Shown: one piece after another, positions 35,632 through 43,714 of the stretch
Numbering within the stretch: position 1 is the first letter of the stretch
Layout: the number at the start of each line of letters is the position of its first letter
Assembly (NCBI GenBank): GCA_000824825.2
Contig: LM655210.1
Span: 1 to 48,331, forward strand
Direction of reading: 5' to 3'
DNA: 48,331 bases
Source of the DNA: Mesorhizobium sp. ORS 3324
Lineage (GTDB): Bacteria; Pseudomonadota; Alphaproteobacteria; Rhizobiales; Rhizobiaceae
Notes under the pieces: generated by a model
What the model saw: the letters and a program-made list of their open reading frames with translations, nothing else
What the model was told of the DNA's origin: nothing
The model's database searches: none
Position numbers and translations under genes: made by a program

Positions 35632-36600
35632 ATGGGAGAGGATTTGTCCGGTCATCATGCCGACCGCATTCAGGCCGCGATCCGTTCGGACGCCGCCGCA
35701 AAATCCGCGCTGGTCGCCTCCTGGCGACGGTCTTCCAATCTACATCGACTGGATCCGGCCGACTGCAGTCCGCCACGCTACCTGTCGGAGACGGAGCTGC
35801 GGGAGGCCAGACAGCGGATCGAACCGCTCATCAGGGTTGCCCAGTCGAGCCTGGACCGGCTCTACCTTGCCGTCGGCGGCGTTGGGTGTTGCGTCCTTCT
35901 CGCCGACCGGGAGGGCGTGCCGGTGGAACGGCGCGGCGCGCCCACCGACGACAAGACCTTTCATTCTTGGGGGTTGTGGACTGGCTCCGTTTGGAACGAA
36001 GAGAGCCAGGGCACCAACGGGATCGGCACTTGCCTGGTGGAACAGCGGCCGCTGACGATCCACCGCGACCAGCATTTTCATACGCGCAACACGGGGCTGA
36101 GCTGCACGACCGCTCCGATCTACGACCACGAGGGAGAGCTCGTGGCCGCGCTTGACGTGTCTTCCTGCCGTGCCGATCTGACTGAAGCCTTTACCAATCT
36201 CATTTCCGTAGCCGTCGTCGACGCAGCGCGCCGGATCGAAGCGGAGAACTTCAGGATGGCGTTTCCCAAGGCGCGAATTGTGCTCGCGCCGGCGACCGAA
36301 AAGAGCGCCGGCGCGTTGATCGCGGTTGACGCCGACGACCTTGTGATCGGCGCGACCCGCTCGGCGCAGCTGGCGCTCGGCATCACGCGGAAATCTCTCC
36401 AGAAGCCAATCCCCGCCGCCGATCTGCTTGGTTGGACGCCGAGCGGCGCCGAAGTCCTCGCGGAAGCGGAGCGCGGCGTCCTGCAGCGGGCGCTGGCGCG
36501 GACGGGCGGGAATGTCTCGGCCGCGGCCGAGGCGCTCGGGATCAGCCGCGCGACGCTTCACCGCAAGCTCAATCGCCTGGACGTCCACAAGCATCACTGA
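35632..36600 (+). CDS. GAF-Fis transcriptional regulator (AcoR-like, no AAA+ domain)
   Basis: This 322-residue regulator has an N-terminal GAF domain (about 65-215, VGGVGCCVLLADREG and GTNGIGTCLVE) and a C-terminal Fis-type helix-turn-helix (about 280-320, GNVSAAAEALGISRATLHRKL). It resembles AcoR-type activators of acetoin/alcohol metabolism, but the central AAA+ domain that contacts sigma-54 is missing. It therefore probably works with the usual sigma factor or as a repressor. GGGTTGGGAGG precedes ATG 35632; the frame upstream to 35317 is rejected. It lies just upstream of the aldehyde dehydrogenase, its likely target. Confidence 0.85.
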   Translation: MGEDLSGHHADRIQAAIRSDAAAKSALVASWRRSSNLHRLDPADCSPPRYLSETELREARQRIEPLIRVAQSSLDRLYLAVGGVGCCVLLADREGVPVERRGAPTDDKTFHSWGLWTGSVWNEESQGTNGIGTCLVEQRPLTIHRDQHFHTRNTGLSCTTAPIYDHEGELVAALDVSSCRADLTEAFTNLISVAVVDAARRIEAENFRMAFPKARIVLAPATEKSAGALIAVDADDLVIGATRSAQLALGITRKSLQKPIPAADLLGWTPSGAEVLAEAERGVLQRALARTGGNVSAAAEALGISRATLHRKLNRLDVHKHH

Positions 36601-36621
36601 CCTCTCGAATCCCGGCGCGAC

Positions 36622-36639
36622 TGTCGCAATTCTGCGACA
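36622..36639. promoter_or_regulatory. Palindromic operator candidate upstream of aldehyde dehydrogenase
   Basis: TGTCGCA-ATTC-TGCGACA is a perfect 18-bp palindrome. A related palindrome CGTCGC-N5-GCGACG lies at 36709-36725 and a half site TGTCGCA at 36686-36692. The three sites fill the gap between the GAF-Fis regulator and the aldehyde dehydrogenase, suggesting binding by that regulator. Confidence 0.6.
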
Positions 36640-36746
36640 CATGCCGTCCGCCCGCGATCTTGCGGGCAGTGACAAGACGCGCCGATGTCGCAAGTCTTTG
36701 TCCCGAAGCGTCGCATCCCGCGACGTCAGCTTCGGGAGGAAGACAC

Positions 36747-38264
36747 ATGAACAAGGTTGAGTTCTCGCGCTCCGTCAAGGCACCGTTCGACAAGCGCTAC
36801 GGCAATTTCATCGGCGGCAAATGGGCCGAGCCGCACTCCGGCCGCTACTTCGAAAACTTTTCGCCGGTGAACGGCCAGCTGCTGTGCGAGGTGGCGCGCT
36901 CGGACGCCCAGGACATCGAAACGGCTCTGGACGCCGCGCATGCCGCGAAGGACGCCTGGGGGCGCACCAGCGTGGCCGAGCGCTCGCTCATCCTCAACCG
37001 CATTGCCGACCGCATGGAGGAAAACCTCGATCTCCTTGCACAAGCCGAAACCTGGGACAACGGCAAGCCGATCCGTGAAACGACCGCCGCCGACCTGCCT
37101 CTGGCCATCGACCATTTCCGCTATTTCGCCGGCGCGTTGCGCGGCCAGGAAGGCAGCCTTTCCCAGATCGACGACGATACCGTCGCCTATCATTTCCATG
37201 AGCCGCTCGGCGTGGTCGGCCAGATCATCCCGTGGAATTTCCCGCTGCTGATGGCGTGCTGGAAGCTTGCTCCCGCGCTTGCAGCCGGAAACTGTGTCGT
37301 GCTGAAGCCGGCCGAGCAGACGCCGGCCGCCATCATGCTGTGGGCCGATCTTATCGCGGACCTGTTGCCGCCGGGCGTGCTGAACATCGTCAACGGCTTC
37401 GGCCTCGAGGCCGGAAAGCCGCTCGCCTCCTCGCCACGGATTGCCAAGATTGCCTTTACCGGCGAGACCACGACGGGCCGGCTCATCATGCAATATGCCA
37501 GCCAGAATCTGATACCCGTCACGCTGGAACTCGGCGGCAAATCGCCCAACATCTTCTTCAAGGACGTTGTCGCCGAGGACGACGATTTCTTCGACAAGGC
37601 AATCGAAGGCTTCGTCATGTTCGCGCTGAACCAGGGGGAAGTCTGCACCTGCCCGAGCCGAGCACTCATCCATGAGTCCATCTACGACACCTTCATGGAA
37701 CGCGCCCTCAAGCGCGTAGAGGCGATCGTGCAGGGAGATCCGCTCGATCCTGCGACGATGATCGGCGCGCAGGCGTCTTCCGAGCAATTGGACAAGATCC
37801 TGTCCTACATCGACATCGGCCGGCAGGAAGGAGCGGAAGTGCTGACCGGCGGCGCGCGCAATGTGCTGCCCGGCGATCTGGCCGGCGGCTATTACGTGAA
37901 GCCTACGGTGTTCAAGGGCAACAACAAGATGCGCATCTTCCAGGAGGAGATCTTTGGGCCGGTGGTTTCGGTGACGACCTTCAAGGACGACGACGATGCG
38001 CTGCAGATAGCCAATGACACGCTCTACGGCCTCGGCGCCGGCATCTGGACCCGCGACGGCAACCGCGCCTATCGGTTCGGCCGCGCGATCCAGGCCGGCC
38101 GCGTCTGGACCAACTGCTACCACGCCTATCCCGCGCACGCCGCTTTCGGCGGCTACAAGCAGTCCGGTATCGGCCGCGAGACCCACAAGATGATGCTCGA
38201 CCACTACCAGCAAACCAAGAACATGCTGGTCAGCTACAGCCCGAAGAAGCTCGGGTTCTTCTGA
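36747..38264 (+). CDS. exaC: NAD-dependent aldehyde dehydrogenase (ExaC/AldB-like)
   Basis: This 505-residue aldehyde dehydrogenase probably acts on acetaldehyde. It shows PWNFPLLMACWKLAPAL, the catalytic-Glu motif LELGGKSPN and the catalytic-Cys segment NQGEVCTCPSR, where the CxC is typical of the ExaC/AldB group. The ending FGGYKQSGIGRETH is also typical. The strong GGGAGGAAG and ATG 36747 fix the start; the upstream frame from 36432 is only a shadow over the regulator gene. DUF779, which goes with this enzyme in many bacteria, follows. It would oxidise acetaldehyde from the alcohol dehydrogenase of the island to acetate. Confidence 0.92.
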   Translation: MNKVEFSRSVKAPFDKRYGNFIGGKWAEPHSGRYFENFSPVNGQLLCEVARSDAQDIETALDAAHAAKDAWGRTSVAERSLILNRIADRMEENLDLLAQAETWDNGKPIRETTAADLPLAIDHFRYFAGALRGQEGSLSQIDDDTVAYHFHEPLGVVGQIIPWNFPLLMACWKLAPALAAGNCVVLKPAEQTPAAIMLWADLIADLLPPGVLNIVNGFGLEAGKPLASSPRIAKIAFTGETTTGRLIMQYASQNLIPVTLELGGKSPNIFFKDVVAEDDDFFDKAIEGFVMFALNQGEVCTCPSRALIHESIYDTFMERALKRVEAIVQGDPLDPATMIGAQASSEQLDKILSYIDIGRQEGAEVLTGGARNVLPGDLAGGYYVKPTVFKGNNKMRIFQEEIFGPVVSVTTFKDDDDALQIANDTLYGLGAGIWTRDGNRAYRFGRAIQAGRVWTNCYHAYPAHAAFGGYKQSGIGRETHKMMLDHYQQTKNMLVSYSPKKLGFF

Positions 38265-38278
38265 TCGCCTCCCAGGCT

Positions 38279-38310
38279 CATAGGCGCGGCTCGGAAGAGC
38301 CGCGCCTATG
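38279..38310 (+). terminator. 14-bp stem-loop with GGAA tetraloop between exaC and DUF779
   Basis: A perfect 14-bp inverted repeat (38279-38292 and 38297-38310) encloses GGAA, a GNRA-type tetraloop. There is no T-run. It lies 14 nt after the exaC stop and ends just before the DUF779 start. It may stabilise or attenuate the transcript or affect DUF779 translation. Confidence 0.7.
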
Positions 38311-38311
38311 A

Positions 38312-38668
38312 ATGGAAATGGGTAAGCCCATGCGAGCGAAAGTCACTGCAACGCCGGCAGCCCTTGAACTGATCGCCGAGATTGTTGCCGAGCATGGTCC
38401 GGTGCTGTTCCATCAATCCGGCGGCTGCTGCGACGGCTCCTCGCCGATGTGCTATCCGCGCACCGACTTCATCGTCAGCGACCAGGATGTGCTGCTCGGC
38501 CACATCGCCGGAGCGCCCTTCTACATCGGCGCATCGCAATTCGAGGCCTGGAAGCACACCGATCTCATCATAGACGTGGTGCCGGGCCGTGGCGGCATGT
38601 TCTCGCTCGACAATGGGCGGGAGAAGCGGTTCCTGACACGGTCGACGATCTGCACCGTTCAAGGGTGA
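38312..38668 (+). CDS. DUF779 family protein, acetaldehyde-dehydrogenase associated
   Basis: This 118-residue protein is of the DUF779 family. Its signature is the cysteine-rich HQSGGCCDGSSPMC at about residues 35-48, followed by VLLGHIAGAPFYIG. Such genes sit next to ExaC/AldB-type aldehyde dehydrogenases. The clustered cysteines suggest metal binding or redox work. Alternative starts are 38318 and 38330. The start is close to a strong stem-loop that could influence its translation. Confidence 0.88.
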   Translation: MEMGKPMRAKVTATPAALELIAEIVAEHGPVLFHQSGGCCDGSSPMCYPRTDFIVSDQDVLLGHIAGAPFYIGASQFEAWKHTDLIIDVVPGRGGMFSLDNGREKRFLTRSTICTVQG

Positions 38669-38763
38669 AGAGACAGCATCGGACTGCTTCCTCTTTGTCT
38701 CCGCGCAACGAGCATCCGGGAGATCGCATGCAACATGTCCGCCTGCGAATGCGGACATGAAGC

Positions 38764-38979
38764 ATGAAACGCAAACTGAGCGACGACGCAACGATGGACG
38801 GGATCATGCGCGCGGCGCCGGCGACGATCCGCGTCGTTATCCAGCACGGCATGCTCTGCGTCGGCTGCCCGATCGCTTCCTTTCACACCGTTTCCGAAGC
38901 GGCACGCGAGCATGATTTGGACGAGGACCAGCTTCGCCGCGACCTCGAGGCAGCGATCAAAAGCGGTGACGTGGACTAG
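38764..38979 (+). CDS. DUF1858 protein (hybrid-cluster-protein-associated type)
   Basis: This 71-residue protein has the DUF1858 motif CVGCPIASFHT at about residues 32-42, with two Cys that could bind a metal or cluster. Related domains occur beside hybrid cluster proteins and NO-linked genes. There is a gap of 95 nt from DUF779. Its stop overlaps that of the leftward regulator by 4 nt (CTAG), so the two genes converge and share the last bases. It stands near NnrS, in line with an NO-stress role by association only. Confidence 0.85.
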   Translation: MKRKLSDDATMDGIMRAAPATIRVVIQHGMLCVGCPIASFHTVSEAAREHDLDEDQLRRDLEAAIKSGDVD

Positions 38980-39680
38980 CTTTTCGATCCACGCCCTTCG
39001 GCGACCACAACGAGCCGATGAGGCTCGACCACGACAACCTTCTGGCGCCCGCTTTTCACCAGCCCCTGGTCTTCCCAGGCCGAAAGCAGCCGGCTTACCG
39101 TGTGAAGCGTCGTGCCCGTCATCTCAGCGATGTCCTGGCGCGAAATCGGGAAATCGATCAGGATCCCTTCCTCGGTCTTCTTTCCCGATTGTTTGACCAG
39201 CTTGAGCAATGCATTCGCAACGCGCTGTTCGACCTGCTCGGTGGACATCTCGATGACGCGCATGTGGGAATCCTGCAGCCTGCTTCCCACCATCTTGTAA
39301 GTGTTGGCACTGAAGCTCGGAAAGCTCGTCGCGAATGTCGGCCAGAGATGGCTTGGCCAGGTAAGCACCACGCAATCGACGGCGGCGACGGCATTTGCCG
39401 GATAGGTCGTCCGCCCCAGCGCGCCGGCTATCCCCATCAACTCGCCAGGGCTTATGTATCGCACGGTCACCTCGTGCCCGGCCGGGGTAGATTTTACCAC
39501 GCGCACATGGCCGTCGAGCAGCAGGAAGAACGAATGGGCCTCCTGCTCCTGCTCGAACACCGGCTGATCCCTGGCGACCCGCATGGACCTTGCCTGTCCG
39601 ATTATGCGATCGAGATCGGCGGCAGCGATCCCCTCAAAGACGGACAGCCCGGCAATCAGCGATCGATCAAGGCTTGCCAA
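38976..39680 (-). CDS. nnrR: NnrR-like Crp/Fnr transcriptional regulator
   Basis: This 234-residue Crp/Fnr protein has a sensory barrel (about 15-120) and an HTH (about 170-205) whose recognition segment reads TTLHTVSRLLSAWE. His replaces the Glu that FNR and FixK use. I recall this form from NnrR, the nitric-oxide-responsive regulator of denitrification, which reads TTGCG-like sites. No N-terminal FeS cysteine cluster is seen. The start is a TTG at 39680 after GGGAGAAAAG. It is divergent from nnrS, a classic target of NnrR, and the intervening site at 39799-39812 has a CGCAA half. Confidence 0.82.
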   Translation of the reverse strand: MASLDRSLIAGLSVFEGIAAADLDRIIGQARSMRVARDQPVFEQEQEAHSFFLLLDGHVRVVKSTPAGHEVTVRYISPGELMGIAGALGRTTYPANAVAAVDCVVLTWPSHLWPTFATSFPSFSANTYKMVGSRLQDSHMRVIEMSTEQVEQRVANALLKLVKQSGKKTEEGILIDFPISRQDIAEMTGTTLHTVSRLLSAWEDQGLVKSGRQKVVVVEPHRLVVVAEGRGSKS

Positions 39681-39798
39681 CTGGCTTTTCTCCCGGTTTC
39701 AACAGTGCAACGCGCTCAAGGCCCTCTGACCGGACTTTGTCACGGACGGCAGCCGGTCGACAAGTGAAGCCTCCCGTCGCTGCCGACGGCCGTTCTGT

Positions 39799-39812
39799 TT
39801 GATCCAACGCAA
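39799..39812 (+). promoter_or_regulatory. Hybrid FNR/NnrR-type box upstream of nnrS
   Basis: TTGAT-CCAA-CGCAA has one FNR half and one NnrR-type half. The centre is about 78 nt upstream of the nnrS ATG (leader about 37 nt) and could also serve the divergent regulator. Confidence 0.65.
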
Positions 39813-39883
39813 ATTCCATCCTTCGGGGCCGGGATAGAGAGAGCTCGAACAGGCACCTCGCCTGGTCTCCGATGAGGCATGCC

Positions 39884-41083
39884 ATGGCAATTCCGCGGAC
39901 ACGGCCAAGCGTCTATCCGGCAATTTTCTCCTATGGGTTCCGGCCCTTCTTTCTGCTCGGCTCGCTGCAGGCAGGCATCGCGATACTCTTTTGGCTGCCT
40001 CTCTATTACGGCAAGCTCGAGACCTTCAGCACCTTCCTGCCCGTGGACTGGCATGTTCACGAATTGCTCTTTGGCTATCTGCCGGCAGTCGTGACGGGGT
40101 TCCTGCTGACCGCTATTCCGAATTGGACCGGGCGGCTTCCCGTTCAGGATTTCCGCCTGCTGGCGCTCGTGCTGCTCTGGATCGGGGGCCGGGAGGCCGT
40201 GTTCTTTTCGGCGGAAACGGGTTGGCTCCTTAGCGCCGTCATAGACTGCTCGTTTCTTCTGGCGGTGGTGGCTGCCGCCGCAACGGAGATCGTTGCCGGG
40301 CGAAACTGGCGGAACCTCAAGGTGCTGCTGCCGGTCGCGACCCTTTTTGCGGCAAATGTCATGTTTCATGCCGAAGCGCATTACCAGGGCGTCTCCGACA
40401 TGAGCCGGAGGCTCGGTCTTGGAGCGGTTATCGTCCTCATCATGATCATCGGCGGGCGGATCGTTCCGAGCTTCACCCGCAACTGGCTGGTTCGCGAGAA
40501 GCCCGGCCGGCTCCCGGCATCGTTCGGCAGGTTCGATGTCGGAACGATCGCGCTGTCGGCTGTGGGGCTCGCCGCGTGGACGTTTTTTCCCGACAGCATC
40601 GCAACCGGCGTGTCGCTGGTCGCAGCGGCGATCTTCAACGCCGTCCGGCTTGCCCGCTGGGCAGGCTACCGGACGGTGCCCGACCCTTTGGTTCTGATCC
40701 TGCATGTTGCCTTCGCCTTTGTGCCGGTTGGACTTCTGCTCGCCGGGCTGAGCGTCCTCGCGCCGGAACGGATTCCGGCGGTGGCCGGAATTCATGCGTT
40801 TGCGGTGGGAGCGATCGCCTGCATGACGCTTGCCGTCATGGCCCGCGCCACGCTTGGCCATACAGGCCACGAATTGAGGGCAAGCGGCGGCACATGCGCG
40901 GTTTTCGTCGCAATCATTGTTGCCGCCATCCTGCGCGTGGCCGCCGGCATGGCGCCTGCCGCGTCAATTCTCCTCCATCTGTCGGCGGCGTTCTGGGCTG
41001 CGGCCTTCATCGGCTATACGGTCCTGTTCGGCGGCATGCTGACGCGGCCGCGGCTCAACGCCCGCCGCAACAATGCTCCTTGA
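39884..41083 (+). CDS. nnrS: NnrS haem/copper membrane protein
   Basis: This 399-residue protein has about 12 membrane helices. The N-terminal stretch FSYGFRPFFLLGSLQA and WHVHELLFGY, whose histidines may bind haem or copper, are typical of NnrS. NnrS is expressed with NO-metabolism genes and protects against nitrosative stress, although its reaction is not settled. ATG 39884 follows GAGG by 6 nt; ATG 39872 in frame is the alternative. It is followed by a small Cys-rich frame and the truncated globin, forming an NO/oxygen-handling group. Confidence 0.92.
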   Translation: MAIPRTRPSVYPAIFSYGFRPFFLLGSLQAGIAILFWLPLYYGKLETFSTFLPVDWHVHELLFGYLPAVVTGFLLTAIPNWTGRLPVQDFRLLALVLLWIGGREAVFFSAETGWLLSAVIDCSFLLAVVAAAATEIVAGRNWRNLKVLLPVATLFAANVMFHAEAHYQGVSDMSRRLGLGAVIVLIMIIGGRIVPSFTRNWLVREKPGRLPASFGRFDVGTIALSAVGLAAWTFFPDSIATGVSLVAAAIFNAVRLARWAGYRTVPDPLVLILHVAFAFVPVGLLLAGLSVLAPERIPAVAGIHAFAVGAIACMTLAVMARATLGHTGHELRASGGTCAVFVAIIVAAILRVAAGMAPAASILLHLSAAFWAAAFIGYTVLFGGMLTRPRLNARRNNAP

Positions 41084-41085
41084 AG

Positions 41086-41280
41086 ATGGGCATGCGAGGG
41101 CTTCGCAATTGTTCGATCTGCTGCCTGCCGTGCCCGATCGCCGATTGCGGCGGGCAAGTTGTGGAGGGCTTCCACCGGACCTACATGTCGACGTCGTCCG
41201 CGACCGCAACAGCGGCGGTTGCGCGGTCCATGACCGACGCGCCTCTGCGGGCCGCCATTCACCGCCTGAGGTTGACCTGA
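41086..41280 (+). CDS. Possible small cysteine-rich protein
   Basis: This 64-residue frame lies between nnrS (3 nt after its stop) and the globin (24 nt before its start). It begins MGMRGLRNCSICCLPCPIADCGG, with five Cys in the first 21 residues. The rest has no recognised domain. Third-position G/C is high, as in neighbouring genes, which supports coding. No clear ribosome-binding site is seen, so coupling to nnrS would be needed. A competing frame (41073-41330) cannot be fully excluded. Confidence 0.42.
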   Translation: MGMRGLRNCSICCLPCPIADCGGQVVEGFHRTYMSTSSATATAAVARSMTDAPLRAAIHRLRLT

Positions 41281-41304
41281 ACACTCGAGAAACAAGGAAT
41301 CTGA

Positions 41305-41751
41305 ATGACTTCGAAGCCCGTCTTGCTTGACAGGGTTCGCCCTGCCGCCGAACAGCCTCTGCTTCGCCCTGGCGTCGATCGGACATCGATAGGAGCGCTG
41401 GTTCGCAAATTCTATTCCAGGGTGAGAAAGGACGAGCGGCTTGGGCCTATCTTCGCACGCGAGATTGTTGGCGACTGGGAGCCTCATCTGGAGAAGATGA
41501 CGGACTTCTGGTGCTCCGTCATCTTGAAGAGCGGCGACTATGATGGCCGGCCGGTGCCCGCTCACCTGAAGCTCAAGGATGTCACCGAAGCCGATTTCGA
41601 GGCCTGGCTGGCTCTCTTTCGCGAAACGGCGGCAGAGCTGTTGGCGCCCGAAACCGCGGAGGTGTTTGTCGAGCGGGCGGAGCGGATAGCATCGAGCCTG
41701 AAGCTCGCCATGTTCTTCCGCCTCGGTCCCGCCGCCGCGGGTGGCGAGTAG
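41305..41751 (+). CDS. Group III truncated haemoglobin
   Basis: This 148-residue protein has the truncated globin fold. It includes ALVRKFYSRVRKDERLGPIF, then the haem-contact part WEPHLEKMTDFWCSVIL, where His is the likely proximal ligand region of group III (ctb-type) globins. AHLKLKDVTEADFEAWL follows. Such globins bind oxygen or NO and go with microaerobic or NO-stress genes. AAGGAATC precedes ATG 41305. Position after nnrS suggests shared control by FNR/NnrR. Confidence 0.88.
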   Translation: MTSKPVLLDRVRPAAEQPLLRPGVDRTSIGALVRKFYSRVRKDERLGPIFAREIVGDWEPHLEKMTDFWCSVILKSGDYDGRPVPAHLKLKDVTEADFEAWLALFRETAAELLAPETAEVFVERAERIASSLKLAMFFRLGPAAAGGE

Positions 41752-41846
41752 GCTTGGCCTGCCAAACAGGTTGGCCCGCCAAACGCCAGCAGCGCGGCTT
41801 GATTTTACGCAAGGACTGCGGCGGTCGCGGTCTGTAGTTTCCCCGG

Positions 41847-42278
41847 ATGATCCTTAATCTCTGCGTCGGCACGATAGTCATCAGCCTGACGGTCCTGATC
41901 CACACTTTCGGGCTCATCGCGATCACGCGCGTGATGGCGCATCTTGTGGCGCTCTTCCGCATGCACGGCCGGCGTAGCCGGATCATCGCCATGATCAGCG
42001 TGGTGATGGGGCTTTTCGCAGTCATGACGGCGGAAGTCTGGCTTTGGGCCGGAATCTACAGGCTGCTCGGAATCCTGAACGACTTCGAGACGGCGCTCTA
42101 CTTTTCGACCATCACCTTTTCGACGGTCGGCTATGGAGATGTAGTGCCCGCCCATGGCTGGCGCATCCTGGCGGCGCTGGAAGGCATCAACGGCTTTCTG
42201 CTGATCGGCTGGTCGACCGCCTATCTGATCGCGGCCGGAACCCGTGTCGGTCCCTTCAAGATCGGCGAGCACTTTTGA
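41847..42278 (+). CDS. Two-helix potassium-channel-like protein
   Basis: This 143-residue protein has an N-terminal hydrophobic helix (about 5-32), a basic loop (RMHGRRSR), a second helix (about 47-68) and a pore loop with STVGYGD (about 90-96). A last helix (about 105-128) follows. The TVGYGD filter identifies a K+-channel-type pore (ion_trans_2). No RCK/TrkA regulatory domain follows. It is the last gene of the rightward nnrS group, with no strong ribosome-binding site. A role in ion balance under respiratory stress is a guess. Confidence 0.88.
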   Translation: MILNLCVGTIVISLTVLIHTFGLIAITRVMAHLVALFRMHGRRSRIIAMISVVMGLFAVMTAEVWLWAGIYRLLGILNDFETALYFSTITFSTVGYGDVVPAHGWRILAALEGINGFLLIGWSTAYLIAAGTRVGPFKIGEHF

Positions 42279-42299
42279 CCTTCGACCTTGAGTCGTCGC

Positions 42300-43679
42300 T
42301 CAAACCGCCAGCGAATGCCTGCCGGTTCCACTGCTGAGATATTTGTCGAACTTCGCCGCCACCGTGCGGACGAGCGGACGGCTTTCCTTCGGCACGGTGA
42401 AGTTCTCGCCTTCGAGCCGGAGAAGCTCGCCCTGGCTGCTGATGGCTACGCGGCTCGCTTCGCAGAGCAGCCCTTGCCCGACGGCACCAAAGCGTTCGAC
42501 AAGGTCCACCGCCGAGAAAGTGAAGTTGCACATCAGGCGCTCGATGACCCAGCCTCGCGCCAGGTCATCGACGCTGAACTCAATGCCGCGCGCTGTCGCC
42601 AGCTGTCCGCAATCCACGGCCTTCTCGTACTCGCCGGTCGCAACGATGTTTTGTGCATAGCCTTGGCGAAACCGGCTGATCGAGGAGGGACCGAGACCGA
42701 TCAGGGTCTCGCACTGGTCCTCGGTATAGCCCTGGAAATTGCGGCGGATCTTGCCGCCGTGCGCGGCAACCGCCAGCGTGTCCTGCGGCTTTGCGAAATG
42801 GTCCAATCCCAACGCCTCGTAGCCGGCATCGACGATCAGTCGCGCGGCAAGGCGCGACTGCGCCAGGCGTGCGGCGGAATCGGGCAGCCAGGCTTCGTCG
42901 ATCATCGTCTGATGCTTCTTGAACCACGGCACATGCGCGTAGCCGAACAGCGCCAGCCTGTCCGGCGTCAGCGTCAGCGCCTGGGTGACAGTCGCCGCAA
43001 CGCTCTCCAAGGTCTGATGCGGCAGGCCGTAGAGAAGGTCCAGGTTGACCGATTGAACACCCCGCGCGCGCACGGCATCGACAATGCTTTTGGTCAGCGC
43101 AAAGCTCTGCTCGCGGTTGATCGCCTTCTGCACCTTGGGATCGAAATCCTGGACGCCGAGGCTCGCCCTGGTCATGCCGATCGCGGCGAAGGCATCGAGC
43201 CGGCCTTCGTCCATGTCGTTCGGGTCGATCTCGACGCTGAGACTGAAGTCGTCGAGGAAGTCGAAACAATCGCGCAACGCTCTTCCGAGCGCCAGGATGT
43301 CGGCGGGCCTGAGCATCGTCGGGGAGCCGCCGCCGAAATGGACCGCGCGGACCCTGCCCCGGCCGCTCACAAGGCCGCCGACAGTTTCGATTTCCCTGTG
43401 CAGCGAGCGCAGAAACGTAGCCACGGGCGCATAGTGAAGCGTCTGCTTGGTGTGGCAGGCGCAGAACCAGCACAGCCTGTCGCAATAGGGGATGTGCAGA
43501 TACAGCGATATCTCGTCATCGCCTTGAAGCGCGTCCATCCAACCGCGAACCACCACCGGGTCGACGCCCGGATGAAAGTGCGGTGCCGTCGGGTAGCTGG
43601 TGTAGCGCGGCACGTTGTCGCCAAGGCCCGCAGCGGGGGTTGGGCGCGTGGCATGGATAGCGGCGGCGGGAGTGCTCAT
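42300..43679 (-). CDS. hemN: Oxygen-independent coproporphyrinogen III dehydrogenase HemN
   Basis: This 459-residue radical-SAM enzyme turns coproporphyrinogen III into protoporphyrinogen IX without oxygen, so haem can be made for the cbb3 oxidase. The N-terminal RYTSYPTAPHF and the cluster motif YCDRLCWFCACH (CxxxCxxC) are typical of true HemN rather than HemW. FGGGSPT follows at SAM-binding. Start: ATG 43679; a TTG at 43688 is in frame. The FNR box centred near 43721.5 predicts a transcription start at about 43680. The message would then begin at or next to the ATG, possibly leaderless. Confidence 0.93.
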   Translation of the reverse strand: MSTPAAAIHATRPTPAAGLGDNVPRYTSYPTAPHFHPGVDPVVVRGWMDALQGDDEISLYLHIPYCDRLCWFCACHTKQTLHYAPVATFLRSLHREIETVGGLVSGRGRVRAVHFGGGSPTMLRPADILALGRALRDCFDFLDDFSLSVEIDPNDMDEGRLDAFAAIGMTRASLGVQDFDPKVQKAINREQSFALTKSIVDAVRARGVQSVNLDLLYGLPHQTLESVAATVTQALTLTPDRLALFGYAHVPWFKKHQTMIDEAWLPDSAARLAQSRLAARLIVDAGYEALGLDHFAKPQDTLAVAAHGGKIRRNFQGYTEDQCETLIGLGPSSISRFRQGYAQNIVATGEYEKAVDCGQLATARGIEFSVDDLARGWVIERLMCNFTFSAVDLVERFGAVGQGLLCEASRVAISSQGELLRLEGENFTVPKESRPLVRTVAAKFDKYLSSGTGRHSLAV

Positions 43680-43714
43680 GCCGGGCAAACTGCCTGACCG
43701 GCGCCGGCCAAACC

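Noticed and set aside
35632..36600. Sigma-54-dependent activator of the full AcoR type
   Set aside because: No AAA+ domain (no Walker A, no GAFTGA) is present.
42288..43697. Long plus-strand frame opposite hemN
   Set aside because: Antisense shadow of hemN; hemN has all family motifs.
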